The notes beneath the pieces are model-generated. The model was given only the letters and a program-made list of their open reading frames with translations, ran no database searches and was not told where the DNA came from. Shown one piece after another: positions 42,768 to 53,021 of a DNA stretch of 64,000 nucleotides. Source of the DNA: Dallia pectoralis (lineage: Eukaryota > Chordata > Actinopteri > Esociformes > Umbridae); NCBI GenBank assembly GCA_029465975.1, contig CM055754.1, forward strand, positions 13,214,256-13,278,255, written 5' to 3'. Position 1 is the stretch's first letter, and every line of letters starts with the position of its first letter. Both the position numbers and the translations under genes were made by a program.

Positions 42768-43813
42768 CAGTGGTGGACCGTCAGGGCCAGCAAGGCCTTC
42801 TCTGCTGGCCTAAACACTATCAGAATTACTGGCTTGCATTGTGATATATTTTTCCCGTGAATGTGTATTAAATTATTCCCAAAAGTCTATTCTCAATTTC
42901 ATAGCTTTTTTTCTGGGTCGCGCTGCTTCCAGTAGTGTATTTTTATTTTAGAGCTTTTATCCAATCATATTTCCGCCATCATGTGTTGCCACGTCAAAGA
43001 AATATGCCTTAAGGCTTTCAGAATCAATCGTGCAGGCGCCTGTAGCTTCAAAATGAATGGCAATGTAACGGTGCTCTTTAACCAATCAGATACTCAATCA
43101 GATTAATTCAACCAATCAGATTTCGAGATGGCGCCACTGGGGCCATCTAGCAGGCTTAGAATAACGGCTGCGTTTTCACGCCCTTTGATTGGATGGTCAT
43201 AACCCGTACTATTACTACTAGTCAGAGCAAACCGCAAACGGCATCTGTACAATATAAAACATATTAATGTAGCGATGAAATACTGTTTTTTTTATTTTAC
43301 AAACCACAATAGCTGACAGGGGAGAAGACATTAACCCGCAAAGCCATTTTCAAAACGGACTTTTCAAGAAATGCGGGACATCATAAGGAAAAGTCGGACA
43401 ACCCCGAAGTTAGCTAGCCTGTCCCAGCCGGGGAAAGGGTTTACCCGACACTCTCATTGCAATAACTACGAGCGGTACCCTTGGCTCACAGCCTCCGAGC
43501 CGAGGAACACTGCAAATTGTATTGCTGGGAATGCATGTTATTTACAGTAGATCGATTTGGTGTTTGGAGCCACACTGGGTTTGCAAACTTGAGTTGTCTA
43601 ACCAAAGCAGCAGCGAGACACCAAAGCACGGCTGGACATTTACAAGCAACGGAGCTTTTGAAAACTTTTGTGGAAACTCGAGTGGATCTACAGCTCAATG
43701 AACATATGCACAGGGAAACGGAGCTCCACAACGAAAAGGTAATGGCTGCATCGCTGCATGAGATACCTGTCTGTGATGCAACTGCGTTTCTCTATAATAT
43801 TGATGGTTTATAG
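42768..43813 (+). mobile_element. hAT fragment, 5' end and zinc-finger N-terminus
   Basis: Begins CAGTGGTGGACCGTCAGGGC, a hAT-type terminus, about 0.7 kb before the coding remnant. The 3' part and right terminus are missing. Confidence 0.6.
43425..43813 (+). pseudogene. TTF-type zinc-finger hAT transposase N-terminus
   Basis: Reads NNYERYPWLTASE in one frame, then, after a shift near 43500, HCKLYCWECMLFTVDRFGVW, SHTGFANLSCLTKAAARHQS and TAGHLQATELLKTF. This is the TTF zinc finger found at the N-terminus of ZMYM-like hAT transposases. It ends in a stop at 43811-43813, before any catalytic domain. Confidence 0.7.
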
Positions 43814-44670
43814 TCGTGGCGTCATAATGTTGGTATTAAGAGGTGGATTAATTCGGGTGGGACACTAGGTGTGAAATGGGGGTGGTATCCCGACAACGCT
43901 GATGGAACCACGGGGAACAGAGGAACAGGCTGAAGGCGAGGTCGGCAGAGGAACGGATTTTCTCGGTCGGTGGGGGCTTTGCGCCGACCGACGGACAATT
44001 CTAACTTTCTCCTTCTGGAGACATTGCCAGGTAGAGGCACACGCGATTGTGCGGTCCCCCCTCTAATTGTATGCCTCCTCTAACGCGGTGGAATCCTTGC
44101 TCATTAAGATGTTGGCTATGAGGAGGAATACCCGTTCCGCCACCCACATAAATAGTGAGTTCAGCAGCGAGAGAAGCTTCCCCGGATAATTCTTTGCGTG
44201 AGGCTATAGGGACAGCCATGGGGTCTGGAGGACCTTTTTGCCCCTTCAACAAGGAAGAATCATCGGCCTCCAAATGGGTTGGCAGTTATTAGTTGCATTT
44301 GACAAATGAAAGACTATGATTTTTACTTAGAATTTGTCATGTCCTAGTATGAATTGTTCCTTGGTTTTCCTTGACTTTAATCAATCAATAAGTATATTAC
44401 ATACAACAAAGGTTTGAACTGCAGTTCAATGACACTTAAACTGGGTAGAATATTATGCTGTGTTAAGGGGTAAAAGTAGTACACTCACATTCATTCACAC
44501 AGAAAAAGTTACTTTATTTTTTACTCTAATCAAAAGTTATCTCTGCTTTCCTTTCTAGAAGAAGATTTGTTTGTAAATAAAATAACTCAAATAGGTACAC
44601 AATTAATCCGGTGAATGTGAAAGTAGAATTACTTTAATCTATATAACAAATACACATTACAATGTAATTT
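43814..44670. other. Unrecognised, partly GC-rich segment then intron
   Basis: 43814-44290 is clearly richer in GC than its surroundings and is open on the minus strand in two overlapping frames (44001-44273 and 43822-44040), but I recognise no family. 44290-44670 is AT-rich intron. Confidence 0.35.
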
Positions 44671-44673
44671 TAC

Positions 44674-44721
44674 CTTTTCTTGCAAGTCTTGGTTTAACTT
44701 TTTCCTTGGTATCCTTGGGTT
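44674..44721 (-). CDS. trdn: Triadin-like exon type C, copy 1
   Basis: 48 nt, phase 1-1, EPKDTKEKVKPRLARK; acceptor AG and donor GT present. The most 3' and most diverged type C copy. Confidence 0.55.
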
Positions 44722-44888
44722 CTAAACAAAACAGGAACAAAGTTATTAACTAACATTGACACTGTAGTTTATTGAAACATTATTACTGTTGAACTGTATA
44801 ACATTGGTTCAACAACAAAGAAATTGAAAATCAGCTAATGACATTAAGATAAACTATTTTGTAAGTCTATGAAAAAGTTTTTCAACAC

Positions 44889-44915
44889 CTTTCTTTGATG
44901 TTTTTATCCTTCTCT
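44889..44915 (-). CDS. trdn: Triadin-like exon type E, copy 1
   Basis: 27 nt, phase 1-1, ERRIKTSKK. Acceptor CAG and donor GTGTTG. No type D exon follows it in the usual place between 44.9 and 45.2 kb; the interval carrying it appears deleted. Confidence 0.55.
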
Positions 44916-45185
44916 CTGTGAATGAATAGTTTTGAAATTAATTAAAATAGTGCAATTATAAACTTAATTCTTGAGAGGTATGGTTACAAAAAACAGTACT
45001 CTCTGTGATCCTAAAAGGAAAACTTTATCCCTTGCTATCTCAATATCTGGGCCATACATGAAACATTAAATCTGGTGTTCAGTGAACCCTATAGCAAGTA
45101 AAATATAACATGGTTTTAGTGAAAAAGAAGTTCCAAGAAACATCTGACACGTTTTTTACATGAAGAGAAAAAGAAATGTCCACAC

Positions 45186-45227
45186 CTTTCTCTGATGGTT
45201 TTGGTTTCAATCTATGAACATCTTCTT
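45186..45227 (-). CDS. trdn: Triadin-like exon type B, copy 1
   Basis: 42 nt, phase 1-1, EEDVHRLKPKPSEK; acceptor TAG, donor GTGTGG. Confidence 0.6.
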
Positions 45228-45726
45228 CTAAAAACAAATCGGAAGAAATTATTTACTTAACATCTGATGAGACAACACAGAAATTGTTGTAGAGGGCACG
45301 CTCAGGGCAAGGTGTACCAAACTCACAAACTGTATTCACCCACAGCCCTTAAGACTTCTCAATCATCAAAATGAATCTTCTGATCATATTGATCAATGAA
45401 TATTGTAATGCTCTGGTCACTCTCCATGTACATTAAATGCACATTAGCATATTTTAATGTACTCATGTATATGCTGTCATTTACATAATATTTTTTTAAT
45501 TTCTAATTGGATTCCCCATATACTTAGATTTATACACATGCTACATATGCTACTATTCTTTCAAGTAAGTTATTTGGTAAATTGTTACTGTTAATGTATA
45601 TTTTGTTCCATGAGAACTGCATAGATGTTGCTTGCTTTGTTACGATAATTCAATTGTTTGGAACAAAGACAGATTTTTAGGTGCATTTGACAAATAATAT
45701 ACATTTACTTAAAATTTCAGTTCTAC

Positions 45727-45774
45727 CTTTTTTGGCATGTTCTGGTTTGGCTTGTTTCTTGGCTTCCTTGTGTT
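45727..45774 (-). CDS. trdn: Triadin-like exon type C, copy 2
   Basis: 48 nt, phase 1-1, EHKEAKKQAKPEHAKK; donor GTAGAA. Confidence 0.6.
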
Positions 45775-45928
45775 CTAAACAAAACAGGAACATCATTATA
45801 AAACTAACAATTACACTGTAAATTAAAAAAACTGATGTACTGTATAATGTAGGTTCAACAACACATATTGCGATAATCACCTACTGACATGAAGATTTTT
45901 TAAAGTCTATGAAAATGGTTTTCAACAC

Positions 45929-45955
45929 CTTTCTTTGATGTTTTTATCCTATTTT
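45929..45955 (-). CDS. trdn: Triadin-like exon type E, copy 2
   Basis: 27 nt, phase 1-1, ENRIKTSKK; donor GTGTTG. Confidence 0.55.
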
Positions 45956-46209
45956 CTATGAATTAACAGTTTTGCTTTCATTTTGAAAGTATTGGCTGTT
46001 TACAAGATTCTGGAGAGGTATGGTTGCAAAAAACAGTACATTTGTGATCTAAAAAGGCAAACGTTATCCCCTCCTTCTTTTTCCCCTTTAGGTATTTCTT
46101 TCACAACCACCCCTCCTGAAGCAACTAGTGGTTTTGATAAGAAATTAATCTCAATAACTGGGCCATACATGAAATCCAAACTAAATGACTGAAGTTATTA
46201 TATCTGTAC

Positions 46210-46233
46210 CTTTTTCCTTGACTTCCTTGTGAT
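46210..46233 (-). CDS. trdn: Triadin-like exon type D, copy 1, shortened
   Basis: 24 nt, phase 1-1, DHKEVKEK. Compared with the 48-nt type D exons it lacks exactly 24 nt (the KPEL.KK half), keeping frame and both splice sites. Confidence 0.5.
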
Positions 46234-46296
46234 CTAAAAAAAAAAGAACCATAAAATTGTCAACAAACATTAAATCTGGTGTTCTGTGACCCCTAT

Positions 46297-46491
46297 TGTT
46301 ATGTAGATAAAAATAACAACAACTGCCAACTTTCAATGCATCAACTCCCTCGTTTATTTTCCCGAACTCACACAGCCACCACGTACCTACGGTGGCGCAC
46401 AGTGTCAGAATGCGCAACGTAAAATGGGCATCCTGAATAACAGAACTAGAACTGTGTATATGTATACTATATGCATTACGTGAACACAACA
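46297..46491 (-). repeat. 3' LTR of the Gypsy element
   Basis: 195 bp, element-strand ends TGTTGTGTTCACG .. ACATAACA; contains 'gaaaataaacg', a polyadenylation-type signal. Confidence 0.9.
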
Positions 46492-46509
46492 TTTCCCCCC
46501 TCCGAATGT

Positions 46510-47628
46510 TCAAACGTGAAAGGTAGCAACAAAGTCTTCGAAGTGCCCAGGGCGCGTACGAACCCTGACAGGCCGGGGCTCAGACACCAGGGGCCCCGGA
46601 AGCGGGGCTGAAGCAGGAGCAGTGTCCTGAGCGGCCGGAACGGCTTGGGCAAGAGGTGCCGCCATGGGATCCGGCACATGAGGGGCCGGCTCAGTTGCTG
46701 GGTTGCTCTGCTCCACCCCTGCCAGGTGAGGGTGGTGAAAAGGGGAGGGCACTCTGCGCAGGCAGCTAGCGTGCCAACGGGAACCATCAGTCAGCTGAAA
46801 TGAAGCTGGGCCGAGCTGCCGACTGACCTGGTAAGGAGCCGACCAGAATGATGACAGCTTGTTAGCTCTGTGGGGCCGGCGGGCTCTGACCCAGTCTGAC
46901 ACTCTGATAGCAGGCCACTTAGCCTTGTGCTTCTCATCAAACCTCCGCTTCATGGAACTCTGTTGTCTCTAGACGTGAGCCTTCACTGCTGCTGGGCATG
47001 GCCGTGGGCACGTGGCCATCGGTGGACGGAGTCTCGTCAGGGGAAGCACAAGCTCCCTTTTCAGCATGAGTGCGGCAGGGGAGACCCCAGTTGTAGAGTG
47101 GGCAGTTGCTCTGTAGTGGAGGAGGGTCTGTGACAATGCGGCCATCAGGGAATATCCCTCAGACATGTGGGCACGCAGTCCATTTTTCAGGGATTGGTTG
47201 AACCGTTCCACTCCTCCGTTGGCTTGGGGGTGGTAGACGGAGGTTCGGATATGGGTAACACCCTTGTTGGTGAGGAAGGTGGTGAACTCCAAGGACAGGA
47301 ACTGAGGACCATTGTCCGTGGTAATTGCACGAGGCAAGCCCCAGCGGGAAAACAGCTGGTCGAGAAAGTTGACCACAGCAGCAGAGGTAACCGTACCCAT
47401 AGGAGTCACCTCGGGCCACTTGGAGTGCAGGTCGTAGACCACCACGAGGAACCTCTGATGGTGTGGCACATTGTGAAGCTCACCACAGATATCAAGCTGC
47501 AAGTGGTCCCATGGTGCTGACGAGGTGTCCCTGATGTGCCATTTGCAAGACACACCATCTGAGGGCCACTGGGATGACAGCACAGAGGCCACGAGCGATG
47601 CAGGCCTCACCCCAGCATGACAGTTCAT
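46510..47628 (-). pseudogene. Gypsy integrase lacking its zinc-binding domain
   Basis: Catalytic core with QLDICGEL, ITTDNGPQFLSLEF and HPQANGGVERFNQSLK (the D, D, E residues are present). The HHCC domain that should precede it is absent: the RT frame stops at MAHQGH and the core resumes in another frame about 20 residues later. An in-frame TAG at 46966-46968 (after AAVKAHV) separates the core from the C-terminal part, which continues MKRRFDEKHKAKWPAIRV. Inactive as written. Confidence 0.85.
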
Positions 47629-49120
47629 GCTTCACTCGATGGTATGGCTCCAGTTCTGGTGGGACGCGGGCAGGCCAACCATGTCTGATATAGTCACGAA
47701 GCATGCTGAAGACTGGCTCGGCTGCTGATGCGGACTCCAAGTCGCGGAGGGAGACTGTGTCTTTGAGTGGTGAGTGGACCAGGTGTACTACCTCCTCCTC
47801 ATCCTCTGGAGAGACAGCAGAGCACTGGATGGCGGCAGGACGGGATAGAAAATCTGCTACAACATTAGTCTTGCCAGGCGTGAATTGTAACTGAAAGTCA
47901 TACTGCTGCAGTCGGTCTGACCATCTGTAGAGGCGAAGGGGCCGGTGTCCTCCGCCCGAGGTGGACATCAGGGCTGTCAGGGCCTGGTGGTCCATCCGTA
48001 GGGTAAAAGACCGTCCATACAGGTACAAATGCCACCTCTCGCACGCCCAAATGCAAGCGAGGGCCTCCCTCTCACCCACCGAGTATTTCTGCTCGGTGGG
48101 GCTGAGCGCCCGGGAGGCAAAGGCTACGGGCCTCTCCGCGCCGTCATGGAGCTGTGACAGAACGGCGCCCAGAGCCACAGCAGACGCATCACAGGTCACG
48201 AATGTGGGGCAGTCCAGCTGGAAGGGTGCCAGGATCGGAGACGTGGTGAGAAGACGCTTCAGTTCGTCAAACCCTGCCTGGCATTCAGAAGTCCAGGTCC
48301 AGGGAGCATCCTGCCTGAGCAGCATCCTCAGTGGGGCCGTGACAGAGGAGTACTGCGGCAGGAAACGCATGTAGTAGGCTGTCATCCCCAAGAAGGAAGC
48401 CAACTGCGAGGCTGTCGTGGGGTTGGGGACTGCGCTGATGGCTGCCACATTCGACTGGAGAGGGGAGATACCATCTGCCGACACACGGAACCCGACAAAA
48501 TCAATTGCCGGTATGGAGAACGTACACTTCTCAGTGTTCAAGGTGACATGGTGGCGGCTGAGGGACTCAAAGACCTGTTCCAGGCGGACGTTGTGTGTGT
48601 CAACATCTGGCCCGTGTACCACAATGTCGTCCAAATAGGCCACGGTACCGGGGCAGCTGGCAAGGATTGTGGACATGATCTTCTGGAAACAGCTTGGCGC
48701 TGAACTGAGCCCAAAAGGCATCCTCGTATAGCGGTACAGGCCAGTATGGGTGATAAAAGCCGTCAGGTTCCGACTTTCCGGTTGCAGAGGAATTTGTAAG
48801 TAGCCCTGACGTAAGTCCAACTTAGAAAAGACCCGGGAGCCGTAGAAGTGGGTTGTCAGTTCTTCTGTCGTCGGAAGAGGGTACTTGTCAGGCACCACTG
48901 CCTTGTTGACCTGGCGAAGGTCAACGCAAACTCTCAGCTCACCTGACTTCTTCCTGGCGATGACAAGGTTGGACACCCACGGAGAGGCGTCAATGGGTTC
49001 TATGATGCCATCAGCCTGGAGGCGTTGGAGCTCCTGCGTAACGGCGTCCCGCAGAGCCAGGGGAAAACAGGAGGCACGCTGTGGTCCAGGAGTGGTTTGT
49101 GTGTGAATAAGGTGAGACAC
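47492..49120 (-). pseudogene. Gypsy reverse transcriptase-RNase H
   Basis: 542 open codons: RT core with GELRVCVDLRQVNKAVVPD, FSKLDLRQGYLQIPL, RMPFGLSSAPSCFQ and the catalytic YLDDIVVHG (intact), then connection and RNase H with TCDASAVALGAVLSQ, EREALACIWACERWHLYLYG and LRMDHQAL. Continuous with Gag-protease except for a 1-nt shift. It ends at MAHQGH followed by out-of-frame residues, because the integrase zinc-binding domain is deleted here. Confidence 0.88.
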
Positions 49121-50295
49121 CCAAGGCCATTGAACAGTTCAGGCCGGCTTTGATGCCAATGGGAACCCACTTGTAGTATTCGTGCTCCGTTGTTGTCCTG
49201 TAGGGTAAAGCCAAGGCTGAGAAAGAGGTCAAGGCCCATGATGTTCTCACCATGGCGTGTAATGTGAAATGGGAAGCGGTCCACGGTTGTAGAGGTGTAA
49301 CGAACTGGGAGATAAAGTAGGCCAACAACGTCGATTTTGCTGCGGCCGTAGCCGCAGAGAGCAGTGGATGGGGGCTGCATCTGTCTGTTTGGGAAGAGTA
49401 GGTTACAGGTGTCAACATTCAGCAGTGACACCTTGGCCCCAGTGTCGAGGAGAAGAGGGACACAGCGGCCATCCAGGTATACGGGGCACCTGGAGAAGGT
49501 CCCTGGGTGGGGGCCTATGGTGCGCACTGGCACCACCGGGTCATGTGACTGTTCAGAGTAGTCAGCTGGAGCAGACCGGCACCATCTAGCGAAGTGGTTA
49601 GGTTTCTGACAGCGTCTGCATGTTTGGCCCCTAGCAGGGCAGTCCTGTTCCCACAGCGCCTCTGCTGGCGTGTTTGCTGGGGCCTGTATAGCAGCAGGGT
49701 CAGCCAGGTTGTCTGAACATGATAACTGCTGCACTGGCAGTTCATTAACAGCAGTATGAGACTTGTTTTCTGCTATTTTAGCAGCACATTGAGTTGCCGC
49801 CTCCACTTGTAAGGCGAGTGTTAATGCATCCTCAAGGGACAGTGTTGCATCTTTGAGTAACAGCTCCTCCTGGACTCTGGGATTAGACGTTTTTTCAATG
49901 AGCTGGTCTCGAATAAGTTCATCTCTCATAACACCGAAATTACAACGCTGTGCTAATGCCTTTAAATCTGCTACAAACTGCCTGGCAGACTCACCAGGGC
50001 GCTGACATCTTTGTCTGAACTCCAGCCGCTGAAAAAGGATGTTCTGTGACTTCACAAAATGTCCAGTCAAAGCCGTAATTACAGCATTGTAAGTGTCCAG
50101 AGTACCATTGAGCGTGTTGAAAATCCTGTTCCCCTCCGCTCCCAGCAAGTGCAGCAGGATAGCGCGCTTCCTCGCGCTAGTAGCATTATCCAGTCCGATG
50201 GCTAAAAGGTACAGTTCAAAAGACGTTCTCCACTGATTCCACGGAACGACAGGTTCGCCGGGGAGGGGCAGAAAATAGTCCGGTACATCAGCCAT
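49000..50295 (-). pseudogene. Gypsy Gag and protease
   Basis: The ATG at 50295 lies 14 bp inside the 5' LTR. Capsid region MADVPDYFLPLPGEPVVPWN to about residue 170 with QRLEFRQRCQRPGESARQFV, zinc knuckle CRRCQKPNHFARWC (C-x2-C-x4-H-x4-C, about residues 228-241), then an aspartic protease with LLLDTGAKVSLL (DTG, about residue 284) and IMGLDLFLSLGF. Gag packages the element RNA; the protease cleaves the polyprotein. The true frame is lost at NGLG near 49120-49122, where one G too few shifts the reading before the RT, so the last 30-40 residues are out of frame. Confidence 0.85.
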
Positions 50296-50308
50296 TCACG
50301 TCGCCAAA

Positions 50309-50503
50309 TGTTATGTAGATAAAAATAACAACAACTGCCAACTTTCAATGCATCAACTCCCTCGTTTATTTTCCCGAACTCACACAGCCACCACGTACCT
50401 ACGGTGGCGCACAGTGTCAGAATGCGCAACGTAAAATGGGCATCCTGAATAACAGAACTAGAACTGTATATATGTATACTATATGCATTACGTGAACACA
50501 ACA
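50309..50503 (-). repeat. 5' LTR of the Gypsy element
   Basis: 195 bp, differing from the 3' LTR at one site (50467 region, actgtatata versus actgtgtata). Confidence 0.9.
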
Positions 50504-50604
50504 CCTATACCAAGTGAAATATAACATGGTTTTAGTGAAAAAGAAATTCCAAGAAACATCTGCCAAGTATTTTACATGAATAGAAAAAATGTTTATTTCC
50601 ACAC

Positions 50605-50646
50605 CTTTCTCTGCTGGCTTTGGTTTCAATCTAAGAACGTCTTCTT
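50605..50646 (-). CDS. trdn: Triadin-like exon type B, copy 2
   Basis: 42 nt, phase 1-1, EEDVLRLKPKPAEK (H to L change relative to other copies); acceptor and donor intact. Confidence 0.6.
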
Positions 50647-51109
50647 CTAAAAACATAAAGGTATTACATTAAAAGAATCAGAAGAAATTATTTACTTAAC
50701 ATCTGTTGAAACAACACAGAAATTGTTGTAAAGGGCACGTTTAGAGCACGGTGTACCAGACTCACAAACTGTATTCACCCACAGGCCATAAAACATCTCA
50801 TTCAGCAAAATAAATCTTCTGATCATATTGATCAATTAATATTTTCATGCTCTGGTCACTTTCCATGTACATTAAATGCACATTAATATATTTTAAGGTA
50901 CTTGTTTATATGCACTCCTTCGCATTTTTTTATTTACTTCTAGTTCGATTCTCCATATACTCCAGTTTACAGACGTGCTACATATGCTACTAGTTTTTCT
51001 TGTATGTATATTGGGAAATTGTTATGGATAATTTATTTGTTTCGAACAAAGATATATTTTTAGGTGCATTTGTCAAAAAATATACATTTACTTAGGATTT
51101 CTGTTCTAC

Positions 51110-51157
51110 CTTTTTTGGCATGTTCTGGTTTGGCTTGTTCCTTGGCTTCCTTGGGTT
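51110..51157 (-). CDS. trdn: Triadin-like exon type C, copy 3
   Basis: 48 nt, phase 1-1, EPKEAKEQAKPEHAKK. Confidence 0.62.
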
Positions 51158-51326
51158 CTAAACAAAACAAGAACAACACTATTGATTAGCATTAACTCTG
51201 TAGTTCAATAAAACCATTATTACTGATGGACTGTATAATGTAGGTTCATAAACAAATATTTTACGTTAATCACCTACTGACATGAAGAATTTTTTTTTTT
51301 AAGTCTATGAAAATGGTTTTCAACAC

Positions 51327-51353
51327 CTTTCTTTGATGTTTTTATCCTTCTTT
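51327..51353 (-). CDS. trdn: Triadin-like exon type E, copy 3
   Basis: 27 nt, phase 1-1, ERRIKTSKK; acceptor TAG, donor GTGTTG. Confidence 0.6.
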
Positions 51354-51628
51354 CTATGAATGAACAGTTTTGCTTTAATTTTGAAAGTATTGGCTGTTTA
51401 CAAGATAGTTCAATTTTAAACTCAATTCTGGAGAGGTATGGTTGCAAAAAACAGTACATCTGTGATCTAAAAAAGGAAAACGTTATCCCCTCCTTCTTTT
51501 TCCCCTTTAGGTATTTCTTTTACAACCACCCCTCCTAAAGCAACTAGTGGTTTTGATAAGAAATTAATATCAATATCTGGGCCATACATGAAATCCAAAA
51601 TAAATGACTGAAGCTATTATATCTGTAC

Positions 51629-51676
51629 CTTTTTTTGTAAGTTCTGGCTTAGCTTTTTCCTTGACTTCCTTGTGAT
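51629..51676 (-). CDS. trdn: Triadin-like exon type D, copy 2
   Basis: 48 nt, phase 1-1, DHKEVKEKAKPELTKK; donor GTACAG. Confidence 0.62.
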
Positions 51677-51833
51677 CTAAAAAAAATAACCATAAAATTG
51701 TCAACAAACATTAAATCTGGTGCTCTGTGACCCCTATACCAATTGAAATATAACATGGTTTTAGTGAAAAAGAAATTCCAAGAAACATCTGCCAAGTATT
51801 TTACATGAAGAGAAAAAATGTTTATTTCCACAC

Positions 51834-51875
51834 CTTTCTCTGCTGGCTTTGGTTTTAATCTATGAACGTCTTCTT
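51834..51875 (-). CDS. trdn: Triadin-like exon type B, copy 3
   Basis: 42 nt, phase 1-1, EEDVHRLKPKPAEK. Confidence 0.62.
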
Positions 51876-52339
51876 CTAAAAACATAAAGGTATTACATTA
51901 AAAGAATCAGAAGAAATGATTTACTTAACATCTGTTAAAACAACACAGAAATTGTTGTAAAGGGCACGTTTAGAGCACGGTGTACCAAACTCACAAACTG
52001 TATTCACCCACAGGCCATAAAACTTCTCATTCAGCAAAAATGAATCTTCTGATCATATTGATGAATGAATATTTTCATGCTCTGGTCACTTTCCATGTAC
52101 ATTAAATGCACATTAATATATTTTAAGGTACTTGTTTATATGCACTCCTTCGCATTTTTTTATTTACTTCTATTTCGATTCTCCATATACTCCAGTTTAC
52201 AGACGTGCTACATATGCTACTAGTTTTTCTTGTATGTATATTGGGAAATTGTTATGCATAATTTATTTGTTTCGAACAAAGATATATTTTTAGGTGCATT
52301 TGTCAAAAATCAAACATTTACTTAGCATTTCTGTTCTAC

Positions 52340-52387
52340 CTTTTTTGGCATGTTCTGGTTTGGCTTGTTCCTTGGCTTCCTTGGGTT
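52340..52387 (-). CDS. trdn: Triadin-like exon type C, copy 4
   Basis: 48 nt, phase 1-1, EPKEAKEQAKPEHAKK. Confidence 0.62.
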
Positions 52388-52556
52388 CTAAACAAAACAT
52401 GAACAACATTATTGACTAGCATTAACTCTGTAGTTCAATAAAACCATTATTACTGATGGACTGTATAATGTAGGTTCATAGACAAATATTTTGCGATAAT
52501 CACCTACTGATATGAAGAAAAACATTTTTTAAGTCTATGAAAATGGTTTTCAACAC

Positions 52557-52583
52557 CTTTCTTTGATGTTTTTATTCTTCTTT
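52557..52583 (-). CDS. trdn: Triadin-like exon type E, copy 4
   Basis: 27 nt, phase 1-1, ERRIKTSKK with a synonymous change. The LTR element begins 51 bp upstream of it in gene direction. Confidence 0.6.
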
Positions 52584-52634
52584 CTATGAATGAACAGTTT
52601 TGCTTTCATTTTGAAAGTATTGGCTGTTTATAAG

Positions 52635-53021
52635 TGTCACGAGTGGTTAGGGGGCGTTGCTGCACTGTTTGTATTTCATTGAAGCACTTCCTGGGTTTTG
52701 GTTTATTAGTCACGGCTGTTTTCATTCAGTCATTAGTCCGGGCTATAAAGGGGATCTAGGATTATTCACAGTTGCTTAGCATTGTTTGTTCTATGTCACA
52801 GTTATATGAGGGTGAGTGTTGTATATTTAGAAAGACTAACTGTAGGTTGAATGTTGTGTAAGTCGCTATATATGCGCACTATTATTTCTATTTCACAGTT
52901 TAGTTCTTATTTCGCCGTACTCGGTTTGGTTTATATTTGATTGTATCAATAAACCTTATTTAAACGGATTACTGGACTCTGCACATGGCTTTCACCACAC
53001 TACGCCGTTCGATTCGTGACA
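52635..53021 (+). repeat. 5' LTR of the second repeat-coding element
   Basis: Shares ends, the 'ttgcttagcattgtttgtt' block, TATA-type 'gggctataaagggg' and an 'aataaa' with the LTR at 33 kb, but is otherwise strongly diverged. Confidence 0.8.

Larger units (their letters stand above)
46297..50503 (-). mobile_element. Ty3/Gypsy LTR retrotransposon, structurally complete
   Basis: 195-bp LTRs at both ends differing at one position by eye, 5-bp duplication CCTAT at 46292-46296 and 50504-50508, a primer-binding-type TGGCGACGTGAATGG just inside the 5' LTR and a purine tract GGAGGGGGGAAA directly before the 3' LTR. Gene order Gag, protease, RT-RNase H, integrase is Ty3/Gypsy. It lies in the same orientation as the triadin-like gene, in the intron between exons B2 and D1. 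Confidence 0.93.

Noticed and set aside
47961..48374. Plus-strand ORFs over the Gypsy pol gene
   Set aside because: Antisense shadows of the RT-RNase H coding sequence, which has all expected motifs on the minus strand.
49000..49120. Programmed frameshift between protease and RT in the Gypsy element
   Set aside because: No slippery heptamer was seen and the shift lies after the protease, not at the usual Gag-Pol boundary; a one-base loss in a G-run explains it more simply.
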